Origin: an uncultured Eubacteriales bacterium
GTDB lineage: Bacteria; Bacillota; Clostridia; Oscillospirales; Oscillospiraceae
Assembly (NCBI GenBank): GCA_900317425.1
Contig: ONGR01000008.1
Span: 43,224 to 107,223, forward strand
Length of the DNA: 64,000 nt
Direction of reading: 5' to 3'
Shown: piece after piece, positions 15,984 to 24,495 of the stretch
How positions within the stretch are numbered: position 1 is the first letter of the stretch
Layout: each line of letters starts with the position of its first letter
Program-made: the position numbers and the translations under genes
Notes under the pieces: model-generated
Told to the model about the DNA's origin: nothing
Databases searched by the model: none
What the model saw: only the letters and a program-made list of their open reading frames with translations

Positions 15984-17225
15984 ATGAGCAAGATCATCGA
16001 TTTGAGCCGTTCGGTCTGTGACTTGGTGACGGAATACCCGGAGCTGACGGGCATCATGACGGAGCTGGGCTTCCGCGAGGTACGAAAACCTGCCGGAGGC
16101 CAACGCGGGGAACAAGTGCAGACTATTCCCCAAAAGGCCAAAAGGGAAGGCATCCCCATGGAGGACGTGGTGCTGGCCCTGGTGAAAAACGGCTTTCGCA
16201 TCTCCGGGGAGATGCCTGTCGCGACCCAGCCTGCTATGACGGGAGAAGAGACGATGGCCTCCGTCCGGCGGGCCAAGGAACTGGCGGCGGGGAAGGACTA
16301 CGCCCACAAGCACGAACTGGCGGCGGCGCTGGCGGCCATCCCCGGCCATCCGCTGCACACCCTGACCCGAGAGAATGAGGTGCTGTCCGGCTGGATCACC
16401 CGGGCCAAGGAGAAGCTGGCTGCCCACGAGGACGTGGGGGAGCTTCTGGCAAAGATCCGGGAGCTCTCCGTCCACTATGCCAAGAAAGGCGATCTGCTCT
16501 ATCCTCTGCTGAAGGTCAACTACCAGGTCTCCGGTCCCTCCGACGTCATGTGGACGGAGGACGATGAGATCCGGGACGAGCTGGCTCTGTTCGCCACGGC
16601 GGAGAAGCGCGACAACCACTGGGAAGATCGTGTCCAGACCGTCCTGCGGCGGGCGGAGGAGATGATCTACAAAGAGAACAGCATTATCTTTCCCATCTGC
16701 GCGGTGAATTTCACCGAGTCGGAGTGGCAGGGCATCTACCGGGATGCCAGGGACTATGCCGACTGCCTGGGCGTGATCGGCGAGACGTGGGCCGAGGGCG
16801 AAAACCGATCCGCCCCTGCCGGGCCTGCCCACGACGGCGAGGTGGTCCTGCCCGGCGGCCACATGACGGTAGACCAGCTGGCGGCCCTGCTGAATACCAT
16901 CCCGCTGGAGATCACCTTCGTGGACGCGGACAACGTCAACCGCTTCTTCAACGAGGGGCCCAAGGTGTTCAAACGGCCCGGCATGGCCATCGACCGGGAG
17001 GTTTTCTCCTGCCATCCGCCCAAGATCGAGCCCATGGTCCGCTCCATCATTGAGGATTTCCGCCATAACCGCCGGGATCGTGTGCCCGTCTGGATGGAGA
17101 AGGGCGGCCACACCATGCTGGTCACCTATATGGCTGTGCGCGACAAGACCGGCCGGTATCTGGGCACCGTGGAGCTGGTGCAGGATATGGAGTTTGCCAA
17201 GGAGCACTTCGGCATCAACGGATAA
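15984..17225 (+). CDS. DUF438/DUF1858 protein with C-terminal PAS domain
   Basis: A 413-residue cytoplasmic protein. The N-terminus (residues 1-40, IIDLSRSVCDLVTEYPELTG) is DUF1858-like, a DUF438 region follows (about 70-140, ending KEKLAAHEDVGELLAKI), then a hemerythrin-like helical part with HYAKKGDLLYPLLK and DNHWEDRV, and a C-terminal PAS domain (about 290-410: LEITFVDADNVNRFFNEGPK, FKRPGMAIDREVFSCHPPK, YMAVRDKTGRYLGTVELVQD). The PAS part with the FSCHPP motif is shared by a clostridial family linked to anaerobic metabolism; heme or iron binding is possible but not shown. Start ATG 15984 has AGGAGGG upstream. It is the last gene of the operon. Confidence 0.88.
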   Translation: MSKIIDLSRSVCDLVTEYPELTGIMTELGFREVRKPAGGQRGEQVQTIPQKAKREGIPMEDVVLALVKNGFRISGEMPVATQPAMTGEETMASVRRAKELAAGKDYAHKHELAAALAAIPGHPLHTLTRENEVLSGWITRAKEKLAAHEDVGELLAKIRELSVHYAKKGDLLYPLLKVNYQVSGPSDVMWTEDDEIRDELALFATAEKRDNHWEDRVQTVLRRAEEMIYKENSIIFPICAVNFTESEWQGIYRDARDYADCLGVIGETWAEGENRSAPAGPAHDGEVVLPGGHMTVDQLAALLNTIPLEITFVDADNVNRFFNEGPKVFKRPGMAIDREVFSCHPPKIEPMVRSIIEDFRHNRRDRVPVWMEKGGHTMLVTYMAVRDKTGRYLGTVELVQDMEFAKEHFGING

Positions 17226-17226
17226 G

Positions 17227-17266
17227 AACAGGACTGCCCGGTCTCCGGCCGGGCAGTCCTGTTTTG
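17227..17266 (+). terminator. Terminator after the DUF438 gene
   Basis: A strong stem formed by ACAGGACTGCCCGG and its complement with a short loop, followed by TTTTG. It lies just before the island boundary. Confidence 0.85.
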
Positions 17267-17321
17267 TCTGTTTTCCATGCCGCTGGGTTTCTTCAAAGAT
17301 TGTATCGCACCATCAGAGGAA

Positions 17322-17350
17322 CAAAAAGCCACCCAAATGGGTGGCTTTTA
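17322..17350 (-). terminator. Original terminator of the tRNA-Arg gene, now orphaned
   Basis: GCCACCC (17328-17334) pairs with GGGTGGC (17339-17345) around AAAT; on the minus strand it is followed by T5. It sits directly beyond the CCA end of the displaced tRNA-Arg 3' half, so before integration it ended the tRNA transcript. Confidence 0.75.
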
Positions 17351-17353
17351 TCA

Positions 17354-17399
17354 TTGGCACCCCCGGGAGGGTTCGAACCTCTGGCCTGCCGCTTAGGAG
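17354..17399 (-). repeat. attL: displaced 3' half of tRNA-Arg(CCT)
   Basis: This 46-bp stretch repeats 38718-38763 with one difference (G17388 against A38752). On the minus strand it is the tRNA from the anticodon loop (CTCCTAA) through the T arm to CCA. To its right the tRNA sequence breaks off. This is the classical footprint of an element that integrated into a tRNA 3' half. Confidence 0.9.
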
Positions 17400-17535
17400 T
17401 TTGGTGTGCTCGATGAGTACGGTCCGGAACCGTTCATATGATACTTTCCCATCCGCTCAATGGCCTGCAGTACTCGATTTTCATGGTGCAAATTGCACAA
17501 ACTGCCGTATCCTGATGGGCCTTTCCGGGGCTCAA

Positions 17536-17555
17536 ATTAGCAGGAAATTAGCAGG
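17536..17555 (+). repeat. Tandem ATTAGCAGG sites near the left end
   Basis: ATTAGCAGG occurs at 17536-17544 and 17547-17555, 11 bp apart. The core ATTAGCA recurs twice near the right end. The placement fits arm-type integrase-binding sites of a tyrosine-recombinase element. Confidence 0.5.
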
Positions 17556-17637
17556 AAGCACCTTGGAAAACGCTGATGGCAGCAGGAATTGAGCCGGCTT
17601 TTGTTACATTTGACGATGCAAAAATAGGGAGGTATTT

Positions 17638-17835
17638 ATGGATAATAAAGAGAATCGAACGCTGCCGGAGTCGCGTACATATACAGTTGAACAGATCTCC
17701 GCTATGCTCGGCATCTCGCGTGGATCTGGATATGCCCTCGTCAAGGAGGGGCATTTCAAAATTGTCCGGATTGGGAACATTATTCGGATTTCAAAGAAAT
17801 CCTTCCACGAGTGGATGCAAAAGTATGATTTGTAA
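17638..17835 (+). CDS. Excisionase-type helix-turn-helix protein
   Basis: A 65-residue DNA-binding protein with the excisionase/MerR-like winged helix: YTVEQISAMLGISRGSGYALVKEG followed by the wing KIVRIGNIIRISKKSFHEWM. Such proteins direct integrases towards excision. Its location beside attL, opposite the integrase at attR, supports the role of Xis. It is preceded by GGGAGG and stands alone. A hairpin follows. A general small regulator is the alternative. Confidence 0.85.
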   Translation: MDNKENRTLPESRTYTVEQISAMLGISRGSGYALVKEGHFKIVRIGNIIRISKKSFHEWMQKYDL

Positions 17836-17848
17836 ATGATAGAGCAAG

Positions 17849-17878
17849 ACGCCACGGGCAAAACCCGTGGCGTTCTTA
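17849..17878 (+). terminator. Terminator-like hairpin after xis
   Basis: A perfect 10-bp stem ACGCCACGGG (17849-17858) with loop CAAAA and complement at 17864-17873, followed by TCTTA. The weak T tract lowers confidence. The gap 17879-18087 holds no gene that can be supported. Confidence 0.55.
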
Positions 17879-18087
17879 CATTAGAATATCAATATGCAGA
17901 TGAGATTCACAAGATTATGTTGCGGAAAACTATTATTTGCCATGAATTCCCGCGTCTAACCAGTAAAAAGGAGAACGCCACAAGGAAAGCCGTGACGTTA
18001 ACGGCCTGAGCATAATAAATAACCTAGAGGCGACAGAATAAGAAATGAAATGTGCGTGATTATACATTTGCTGATAAGATTTTGCCC

Positions 18088-18804
18088 CTATTCTTTACTA
18101 ATTACAATGCCCATAGGATTAAAATGTGCACTTTCTGCAACTTCATGTGGAGGATAATCTTTATTCAATGAAATAAGAAGGGGGGTTTTCCCAGTTGTAA
18201 TTACTTTCTTGCAGAATACTTCGCCATCTACCTCCACAATTCCAATCTGTGCATTTTCAAGTGTTTTTTGCGCTTTAACTAGCACAATATCCCCGGAAGA
18301 ATATTGAGGCTCCATACTATCACCAGAAATTTTTACAGCAAAATCAGCAATTTGGTTTGTAGTTGTATAGGGTTCTGATGATTCGTAAGTATCCATTGGG
18401 TTTCCGAAGCCTGCAGATACACTTAGGTTATATAAAGGAATAGTTCGCTCTGTTATAGTTGGCACCTCTGGGTGTTCCTCCTCAAATCCCGGGTCAACCT
18501 GCCTTACTAATGTTTCATAATGAACGTGATCGTGCGCTTTAATAAAATCAAGCAGTTTTTCAAATATTTCTGGTAGCTGCCGAATATCAAGAATGTTTTC
18601 AACGCCTTCGTGAGCGCCAACTAATCGTAAGTGGGATTGATTTTGTACTAGCCGTGTAATTGCCCTCACTCTTGTTGTATTATCACCGTCCAGAGCAATA
18701 GCTTTAGATAATATATCTTTGGTTCCAGGCATTTTAAAAGATGTAAAGCCTTCAATTAGTCGTCTTCCCATATTAGGGTAGCTTGCATCGTTGTCATGTT
18801 GCAT
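18088..18804 (-). CDS. LexA/CI-like S24 autoprotease without a recognisable HTH
   Basis: This 238-aa protein ends in a LexA-type serine protease domain. The catalytic Ser is in ISGDSMEPQYSSGD, the Lys in VFCKKVI, and the candidate self-cleavage Ala-Gly bond is in LSVSAGFGNP about 35 residues before the Ser. The first 110 residues (GRRLIEGFTSFKMPGTKDIL, ITRLVQNQSHLRLVGA, IFEKLLDFIKAH) are helical but do not show a helix-turn-helix, which is where repressors of this type normally bind DNA. The gene is the last of a three-gene reverse operon, 35 bp after the 378-aa gene. It could be a repressor with a divergent DNA-binding domain or a protease-type sensor that releases a partner on DNA damage. 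Confidence 0.78.
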   Translation of the reverse strand: MQHDNDASYPNMGRRLIEGFTSFKMPGTKDILSKAIALDGDNTTRVRAITRLVQNQSHLRLVGAHEGVENILDIRQLPEIFEKLLDFIKAHDHVHYETLVRQVDPGFEEEHPEVPTITERTIPLYNLSVSAGFGNPMDTYESSEPYTTTNQIADFAVKISGDSMEPQYSSGDIVLVKAQKTLENAQIGIVEVDGEVFCKKVITTGKTPLLISLNKDYPPHEVAESAHFNPMGIVISKE

Positions 18805-18839
18805 ATTGACCCGTTGCGGGCTACAGATTATTTCAGGAA

Positions 18840-19976
18840 TTATTCATACGGCGCCAGTCTTTGCTCGGCGATCTTTGCATTCTGCCTGATACCACGAGCA
18901 AGCTTTATTTTGCGGATCATTTGCGCGTATTCTTCTGCCGGAATGGAACTCTCAAAGGAGATTGCACCTCCCAGTAAGCAGGCAGGCCACAAAAGCGTGG
19001 CTGTGTTGCCGTTTTCGAACTCCAGGGAAAGCCTCCCCGTTTTTTCGTCAAAAGAGGAGATCAGACCATAGCCCTTCGTCTTATGCAGCAGTCGGTTTCC
19101 CGCCGCCAGCTGACTTGTGAAGAAGGCCATTGCCCGATCCAGCTCCGCTGCCTCTGTCAGCGCGGTGGCAAATTCGGAGGCAAGTTGCTCAGCAACGCGC
19201 TTGTTCTCAGTGTATTGCTTTCGCTCGGCGGCATTTTTGACGGTATAGTGAATGCCGTCAAAGAGATGATAAACTGTGCTGCAGTAGATAACGTCAAATG
19301 CAAGCAGATGCAGATTCCCATCGGGATGCATTGGCTTGTTGGAGAGGGAATAACGGGTTTTGTTCAGGGCAATCAGCCGCTCGTTCTGCCGGATCCTGTC
19401 TACCAAAGCATCGCATAAGCGGTAGTAGTTGATCAAATGAAAGGACGTGCCGGATCCCAATTCGTCATAGAATTCCACACATTCGGCATAGTCCTTCACC
19501 TGCTGTGCTTTGAAAAGATAGTACTGATCCGGATCATAGTATCCGGTGAGCATCATCGGAAGTCGAATACTCGGACGATAGCGCCAGCTATCAGGCATAT
19601 ATTTCTCCAAAAGAGACTGACACTGATTAACAAAAGTTACAAATCGGCTCATGCGCGCTGACAAATCGCCATTGTCGTCTGTCAACAGAAGCTCTTTCAG
19701 CATGGATCTGACCGTATTCGGCTCGTGCCTGGCATAATCAGCCAGGGCATGGAAAGAGAGCTCATATCTGTTGTCGATCGTCTGAGAGGTAAGGAGAACC
19801 ACAGAGGCAAGTTTGGCGGGGAGCAGTTGGTCATCGGATGCCAGGGTCTCATCCATTTTGGAGCGAAACTGTGCAGCAATTTCCCACTTATAATACTCTT
19901 GGTTCACGTCATTATTCAGTTCCTCAAAGCGATCGGTATAGTGCTGAAGAATCTGATCTAGATTGCTATAATTCAT
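18840..19976 (-). CDS. Unrecognised 378-residue protein of the reverse-strand trio
   Basis: I do not recognise this family. The start at ATG 19976 is preferred because GGAGGG lies just before it; an in-frame ATG at 19988 would place the ribosome site inside the gene. The N-terminal two thirds are helical and contain RPSIRLPMMLTGYYDPDQYYLFKAQ, a pattern loosely like the N-terminal recognition domains of McrB-type restriction proteins. The last 90 residues include a basic turn-rich stretch, HKTKGYGLISSFDEKTGRLS followed by LEFENGNTATLLWP, that resembles small Tudor/KOW-like barrels found at the ends of helicases. No catalytic motif is visible. It lies between a GIY-YIG gene and an S24 protease gene, so a DNA-related role is likely but inferred only from context. 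Confidence 0.7.
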   Translation of the reverse strand: MNYSNLDQILQHYTDRFEELNNDVNQEYYKWEIAAQFRSKMDETLASDDQLLPAKLASVVLLTSQTIDNRYELSFHALADYARHEPNTVRSMLKELLLTDDNGDLSARMSRFVTFVNQCQSLLEKYMPDSWRYRPSIRLPMMLTGYYDPDQYYLFKAQQVKDYAECVEFYDELGSGTSFHLINYYRLCDALVDRIRQNERLIALNKTRYSLSNKPMHPDGNLHLLAFDVIYCSTVYHLFDGIHYTVKNAAERKQYTENKRVAEQLASEFATALTEAAELDRAMAFFTSQLAAGNRLLHKTKGYGLISSFDEKTGRLSLEFENGNTATLLWPACLLGGAISFESSIPAEEYAQMIRKIKLARGIRQNAKIAEQRLAPYE

Positions 19977-20105
19977 AGTTCCCTCCATTCAATTGTGTGA
20001 CGATATGAAAAGGCAATCTGAGTTACCAATTATCTGTTAACAATTATAATGTTTTTCAGATAAGCGTCAAGCCAGTATCGTTACTGATGGCGATAGATAA
20101 CTGCC

Positions 20106-20948
20106 TCATATGCGCCAGTTTGCCACTGGGAAGCAATTGTTCTTTTTCTTAAAAGCCTCAATCATCTGCCGCTCTTTTCCCGAGGCGTTATCACATGTTT
20201 CGTACGTCAGAAGAAGCATGCCTGCATCTTCTACCTGCCAGATCGCGCGGCCGCCACGATGGTTCTTTCCGTTGCCCCAGCCGTATTTCATATATTGGCG
20301 CAACCGTTGACGCAAGCCGTTTCGGCCCGCTGCTTTGCCGATATAGAGAATCTCCTTATCAGTGCATTGTGCGTACTTATCCGCCAGCTTTTCAGCTGTA
20401 TAAAGCGGCGCAAAATGGTTGTATTGCTGCTCTGTAAAGTGAATAGACATGCCAGCTGGAACCAGAATCTGATATACGCCGGAATCATTTGGAATGCTTT
20501 GACAATCTTCACAATACAGCGTTTGCAGCGTCGTGGCAACGGATGGCCAGATACAGAGCTCATTTAACCGACAGAAGAGCCGCAAGAGTGCGCCACTTGC
20601 GATACTTTCACTGATCAACGCACCGTTTTGAAAATGATCCCTTCGGAAGTGCCATGCGATACTGGCCAGAACGCAAATATATGGCTGTACAGATAACCAT
20701 TCTGGACTGACGGATGCAATGTCTTGATCATGCAGTTCCCACTTCTCAATGACCTGCCTGTAATTCACGATAACCAGGCTTTCACGATAAGTCTGGTCTA
20801 TAAAAGACAAAAGCTCTGCTTCCAGGAGAGCATGATCCTGTGAAGAGGCATATACGGAATAATGTCGACACCAGCTTTTTAATTCGGGGGAATTATCTAT
20901 CCGTTCCAGCAAGGAGATGGTGTTTGTCAAGAAGTCTTTTGCGCCCAT
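20106..20948 (-). CDS. DUF6508-like and GIY-YIG fusion protein
   Basis: A 280-residue protein. The first 150 residues look like DUF6508: a helical domain with WHFRRDHFQNGALISESIASGALLRLFCRL. The second half is a GIY-YIG nuclease-like domain, with SGVYQI (the GIY position), EILYIGKA (the YIG position) and the conserved basic segment NGLRQRLRQYMKYGWG. A Glu in SGKERQMIEAF near the C-terminus may be the metal ligand, so catalysis is possible. It is the first gene of the reverse operon. The pair CEDC in the linker (LYCEDCQSIP) is not enough for a zinc site. Roles in defence or DNA processing are inference. Confidence 0.78.
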   Translation of the reverse strand: MGAKDFLTNTISLLERIDNSPELKSWCRHYSVYASSQDHALLEAELLSFIDQTYRESLVIVNYRQVIEKWELHDQDIASVSPEWLSVQPYICVLASIAWHFRRDHFQNGALISESIASGALLRLFCRLNELCIWPSVATTLQTLYCEDCQSIPNDSGVYQILVPAGMSIHFTEQQYNHFAPLYTAEKLADKYAQCTDKEILYIGKAAGRNGLRQRLRQYMKYGWGNGKNHRGGRAIWQVEDAGMLLLTYETCDNASGKERQMIEAFKKKNNCFPVANWRI

Positions 20949-21169
20949 GATAGTCTCACCGCCCTTCAGATCCTGCTATAAGTTTAATGGCCTATTCGGA
21001 AGAAGTCAACAGCGGATAGGGTATGGCAGACGGGCCATTTTTGAGCTGCAATAGACAAAGAAATAGGGAGGCTAAAACCACACAAACCTGTGATAGAACC
21101 TGCAAATCAAAAAAACCAGTAATCAAATGAAAAATAGACCGGAACATAAGCTCAAATACCGAAAATATA

Positions 21170-21198
21170 TTGATATTGTTCCGAATACATGTTATACT
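21170..21198 (+). promoter_or_regulatory. Promoter of the Fic / restriction operon with a possible operator
   Basis: TTGATA (21170-21175), 17 bp, TATACT (21193-21198) with TG before the -10. GGAACA (21141-21146) and TGTTCC (21177-21182) form an inverted pair across the -35, a possible operator for the HTH-bearing Fic protein. Confidence 0.65.
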
Positions 21199-21230
21199 AA
21201 ATATAGACCAGCAAGAAGGAGGCTTGAAGG

Positions 21231-22163
21231 ATGAAGTATCTTTCTGCGGCAGAATTCGCGGCAAAGTACGGTGTTTCAGACCGTTATATTCGCAGACTGT
21301 GCGCCGACGGGAAGCTGGAAGGAGCAGAACGGGTTGGGAAGGCATACCGAATTCCGGAATCCACGCAGCTCCCTGCGGATCGGCGCCATTTACGCGGTAA
21401 AGTTGTTGCAGAACAATTTACACCGTTGTTTGCTGCAATCGATGAAAAGAAAGCGGAACTGAATAAACGTCGGCCTCTTACTGCGGGAGAGGTAGAAATG
21501 CTGCGCCAATTCTTTATAGTTGATTATACGTACAACTCCAATGCTATTGAGGGCAATACATTGACGTTGAGGGAAACCGAGTGGGTATTGCAGGGAATGA
21601 CGATTGATCAGAAGCCGCTGAAGGATCATCTGGAAGCCGTAGGCCACCGCGATGCCTTTTTATTTGTCGAGGAACTGGCACAGCGCAAGGCCCGTCTGCG
21701 GGAATATGAGATTAAAAGTATCCACTCCCTGGTGCTGATGGATAAGGCGGAGGACCGCGGTATCTATCGCCGAGTGCCTGTCACGATTGCCGGCGCGTAT
21801 ACACAGCCGGTTCAGCCGTATCTGATTCAGCCTAAGATGGAAGAACTTTTGCGGAACAATGAAGACCGCAAAAAAAAGATGCACCCTATCGAGCGCATCG
21901 CAAGATTCCACCTGGAATTTGAAGGGATCCATCCTTTTATCGACGGCAACGGCCGCACGGGGCGCCTCGTTATGAACCTGGAGCTGATTCGCAGCGGGTA
22001 CCCTACCATCAATGTAAAGTTTACAGACCGAAAGAAGTACTATGAGGCTTTTGATGCGTACTACCGTGACGGCAATGCGGACGCGATGATCAAACTGATT
22101 GGCGGATATGTTGCGGAGAGACTGGATCAGTATTTGAGCATCTTACCCGATGATGTAAAATAA
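21231..22163 (+). CDS. Fic family protein with N-terminal HTH and inhibitory motif
   Basis: A 310-residue protein. Residues 1-45 form an excisionase-like winged helix (LSAAEFAAKYGVSDRYIRRLC). The Fic core follows with the catalytic motif HPFIDGNGRTGR starting at H234. Upstream, S103-N-A-I-E107-G108 fits the inhibitory motif [S/T]xxxE[G/N], so this is an autoinhibited class II-type Fic protein. Active Fic enzymes transfer AMP from ATP to target proteins. The gene has its own promoter and AAGGAGG before the ATG. It lies 34 bp before the restriction helicase gene and is probably cotranscribed. It may regulate its own operon through the HTH; a stress or defence link is inferred from its neighbours. 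Confidence 0.92.
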   Translation: MKYLSAAEFAAKYGVSDRYIRRLCADGKLEGAERVGKAYRIPESTQLPADRRHLRGKVVAEQFTPLFAAIDEKKAELNKRRPLTAGEVEMLRQFFIVDYTYNSNAIEGNTLTLRETEWVLQGMTIDQKPLKDHLEAVGHRDAFLFVEELAQRKARLREYEIKSIHSLVLMDKAEDRGIYRRVPVTIAGAYTQPVQPYLIQPKMEELLRNNEDRKKKMHPIERIARFHLEFEGIHPFIDGNGRTGRLVMNLELIRSGYPTINVKFTDRKKYYEAFDAYYRDGNADAMIKLIGGYVAERLDQYLSILPDDVK

Positions 22164-22197
22164 AGTGACACGCAAAGGGAATATAGCGAGGTAGTAT

Positions 22198-24495
22198 ATG
22201 TTCTACAAAATGATCGAAGCAAAGCGAGATCAGTGGTTCGCGTCAGATGATTGCACTGTGCGCCCCTTAATTGAGTATATGGAAAAAGTTGGCCAGATGC
22301 GTGATGCGCAGATCGAAGCCATCAAAACGTATCTCTTTTTAAAGGTTGCGTGTGATTGCAGTCCACTTTATGAGCTGTTTGCCTCTGGACGATTTAACAC
22401 GCTGGATATTGCGGAGCTTGCGTTGCCGGATCGCGTGAAGGCCTATCTGCGCAGCAATCCTGCGGCTGCCGCTCTGTATGAGTATGCGAGGCAGACAAAC
22501 GACAGAGGCGAAGTTGTATCCAAAAAGCTTCGGGAGCAAATCGAAAAAGCCCCCGAAAATATTGATTATCGGAAGTTCTTCCGTGATGCTTTCTATGGTG
22601 TCTCATACACGGATTATTTGTTCAGCTTGCCCATGGGAGCCGGAAAGACCTTTCTCATGGCAGCATTCATTTATCTGGATCTCTACTATGCCACGAATGA
22701 GCCGTTGAATCCCGCGTTCGCCCACAACTTCATCATTTTTGCCCCCTCCGGCCTGAAATCTTCGGTGGTGCCCAGCCTGCGCACTATCCAAAGGTTTAAT
22801 CCGTCCTGGGTGCTGCCTGAGCCCGCAGCCTCGGAAATCAGGCGAATGATTTCTTTTGAGGTCCTCGATCAAAGAAAAACCGCCAACAAATCCAACAAGA
22901 CGAAGAATCCCAATGTGCAGAAGATTGCGAACCACCAGCCCTTGAGCGAACTATTTGGCCTGGTGGCGGTTACGAACGCCGAAAAGGTGATCTTGGATCG
23001 TATCCGGGAGCAGAGTGGTCAGATTGACCTGTTTGAAGACAGTGAAGATGAACAGGATCGGCAAGCTAACGAGCTGCGCAATCTCATCGGCAAATTGCCG
23101 GCGCTCTCAATTTTCATTGATGAGGTGCATCACGCCGTCAGCGATGAGATCAAGCTCCGCTCGGTGGTAAACCGTTGGGCCGAAAACGGGACAGTGAACT
23201 CCGTCATAGGCTTTTCCGGTACACCCTATTTGGAGCGCCCGGAAAAGATCGATGTCGTCAAAGGCCTTTCTGTGGCTACTGCAGAGATCACGAATATCGT
23301 CTACTATTATCCTTTGATCGATGGCGTGGGCAACTTCCTCAAACGTCCTATAGTCAAGATTGCCGATATTGCCGACAGTACTCAAATCATCGAAAACGGC
23401 GTCCGCCAGTTTCTGGACACATACAGGGATACTGTATACACTGACGGCACTACGGCCAAGCTGGGCATCTATTGCGGCACAATCGAAAAGCTGGAACGGC
23501 TGGTGTATCCCCTGGTTGTTTCCATCGCTGCTGAGTATGGCCTGGGGGTCGAGACGATCCTCCGCTTCCACAAGGGAAACAAAGAATACCCCCAACCCGG
23601 TGACAGCCAGATGGAGTTTGACATTCTGGACAAGCCCATCTCAAAAATCCGTATCGTCCTGTTGGTTCAGATCGGTAAGGAGGGCTGGGACTGCCGCAGC
23701 CTGACGGGAATCATTCTCTCCCAGGAGGGGGACTGTCCCAGAAACATGGTGCTGCAGACGTCCTGCCGATGCCTGCGCCAGGTGACGAAGGATTCCCCGG
23801 AGACGGCACTCATCTACCTCAACAGCAGCAACGCCGACAAGCTGAGTGACCAGCTGCAGAAGCAGCACCACATCTCCCTCCAGGAGTTTGCTGCTGCAGA
23901 CCACAGCAAGACCGCACTGAACCGCTATGACCGCACGGCCTATCTGAAGCTACCGATAATCGACTTCTATCAGTTGGCAATTCGTTACACAGCGGAGAAG
24001 ACAGAAGAGCTTGCCCCTGAGAAATACATACCTCTCGCGGCAGAGAATGCAAAGCAAGAGCAAAGCGTGATCCGTACCACGGATCTGAGCATGGAAACCA
24101 TCCGCACAGATGTGGACGATGCGGAGCGCGGAAATGAATATGCTGCCTTCAACGCCTGGCAATATGAAATTGTCAGGGGTAGCTTTGGCATACTCAAGAT
24201 GGAGGATCTGAAGCCCTATACCGCGATGCTCAAAGCGGTGTTTGATACGATCACATACGAAAAGGACAGGAACCGCTATTACAATACTCGTTTTGACCGC
24301 GCGCAGGTGGAGGCGAATATCCGCAAAGCCTTTGCAGAGAAGCGCACCTTCCTCACCAGCGAGGAGGTCATTCCGGAGGCGGCCAGCCTGTTGAACATTG
24401 CCAACTTTACGCCGAGAGTTTTTACGGAGAAGCCGTGGGATTACTATCCTTCCCAGGATACCGTGGAGAGGATCGTTCTTGCCGATCAGGGTTAA
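22198..24495 (+). CDS. Type III restriction-like helicase subunit (Res), first part
   Basis: This 765-aa protein is the superfamily 2 translocase part of a type III-like restriction enzyme. Walker A is MGAGKT (about residues 146-151), the DEAD-box-like Walker B is FIDEVHHAV (D308, E309), motif III is GFSGTPY, and motifs V-VI lie in GKEGWDCRSLTG and LQTSCRCLRQVT. The C-terminal nuclease expected in Res is absent: the frame ends with TAA at 24493-24495, and the next codon opens the nuclease frame in the same phase. It may therefore be a nonsense-interrupted Res or a genuinely split enzyme. It lies after the Fic gene and before a degraded methyltransferase. Confidence 0.88.
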   Translation: MFYKMIEAKRDQWFASDDCTVRPLIEYMEKVGQMRDAQIEAIKTYLFLKVACDCSPLYELFASGRFNTLDIAELALPDRVKAYLRSNPAAAALYEYARQTNDRGEVVSKKLREQIEKAPENIDYRKFFRDAFYGVSYTDYLFSLPMGAGKTFLMAAFIYLDLYYATNEPLNPAFAHNFIIFAPSGLKSSVVPSLRTIQRFNPSWVLPEPAASEIRRMISFEVLDQRKTANKSNKTKNPNVQKIANHQPLSELFGLVAVTNAEKVILDRIREQSGQIDLFEDSEDEQDRQANELRNLIGKLPALSIFIDEVHHAVSDEIKLRSVVNRWAENGTVNSVIGFSGTPYLERPEKIDVVKGLSVATAEITNIVYYYPLIDGVGNFLKRPIVKIADIADSTQIIENGVRQFLDTYRDTVYTDGTTAKLGIYCGTIEKLERLVYPLVVSIAAEYGLGVETILRFHKGNKEYPQPGDSQMEFDILDKPISKIRIVLLVQIGKEGWDCRSLTGIILSQEGDCPRNMVLQTSCRCLRQVTKDSPETALIYLNSSNADKLSDQLQKQHHISLQEFAAADHSKTALNRYDRTAYLKLPIIDFYQLAIRYTAEKTEELAPEKYIPLAAENAKQEQSVIRTTDLSMETIRTDVDDAERGNEYAAFNAWQYEIVRGSFGILKMEDLKPYTAMLKAVFDTITYEKDRNRYYNTRFDRAQVEANIRKAFAEKRTFLTSEEVIPEAASLLNIANFTPRVFTEKPWDYYPSQDTVERIVLADQG

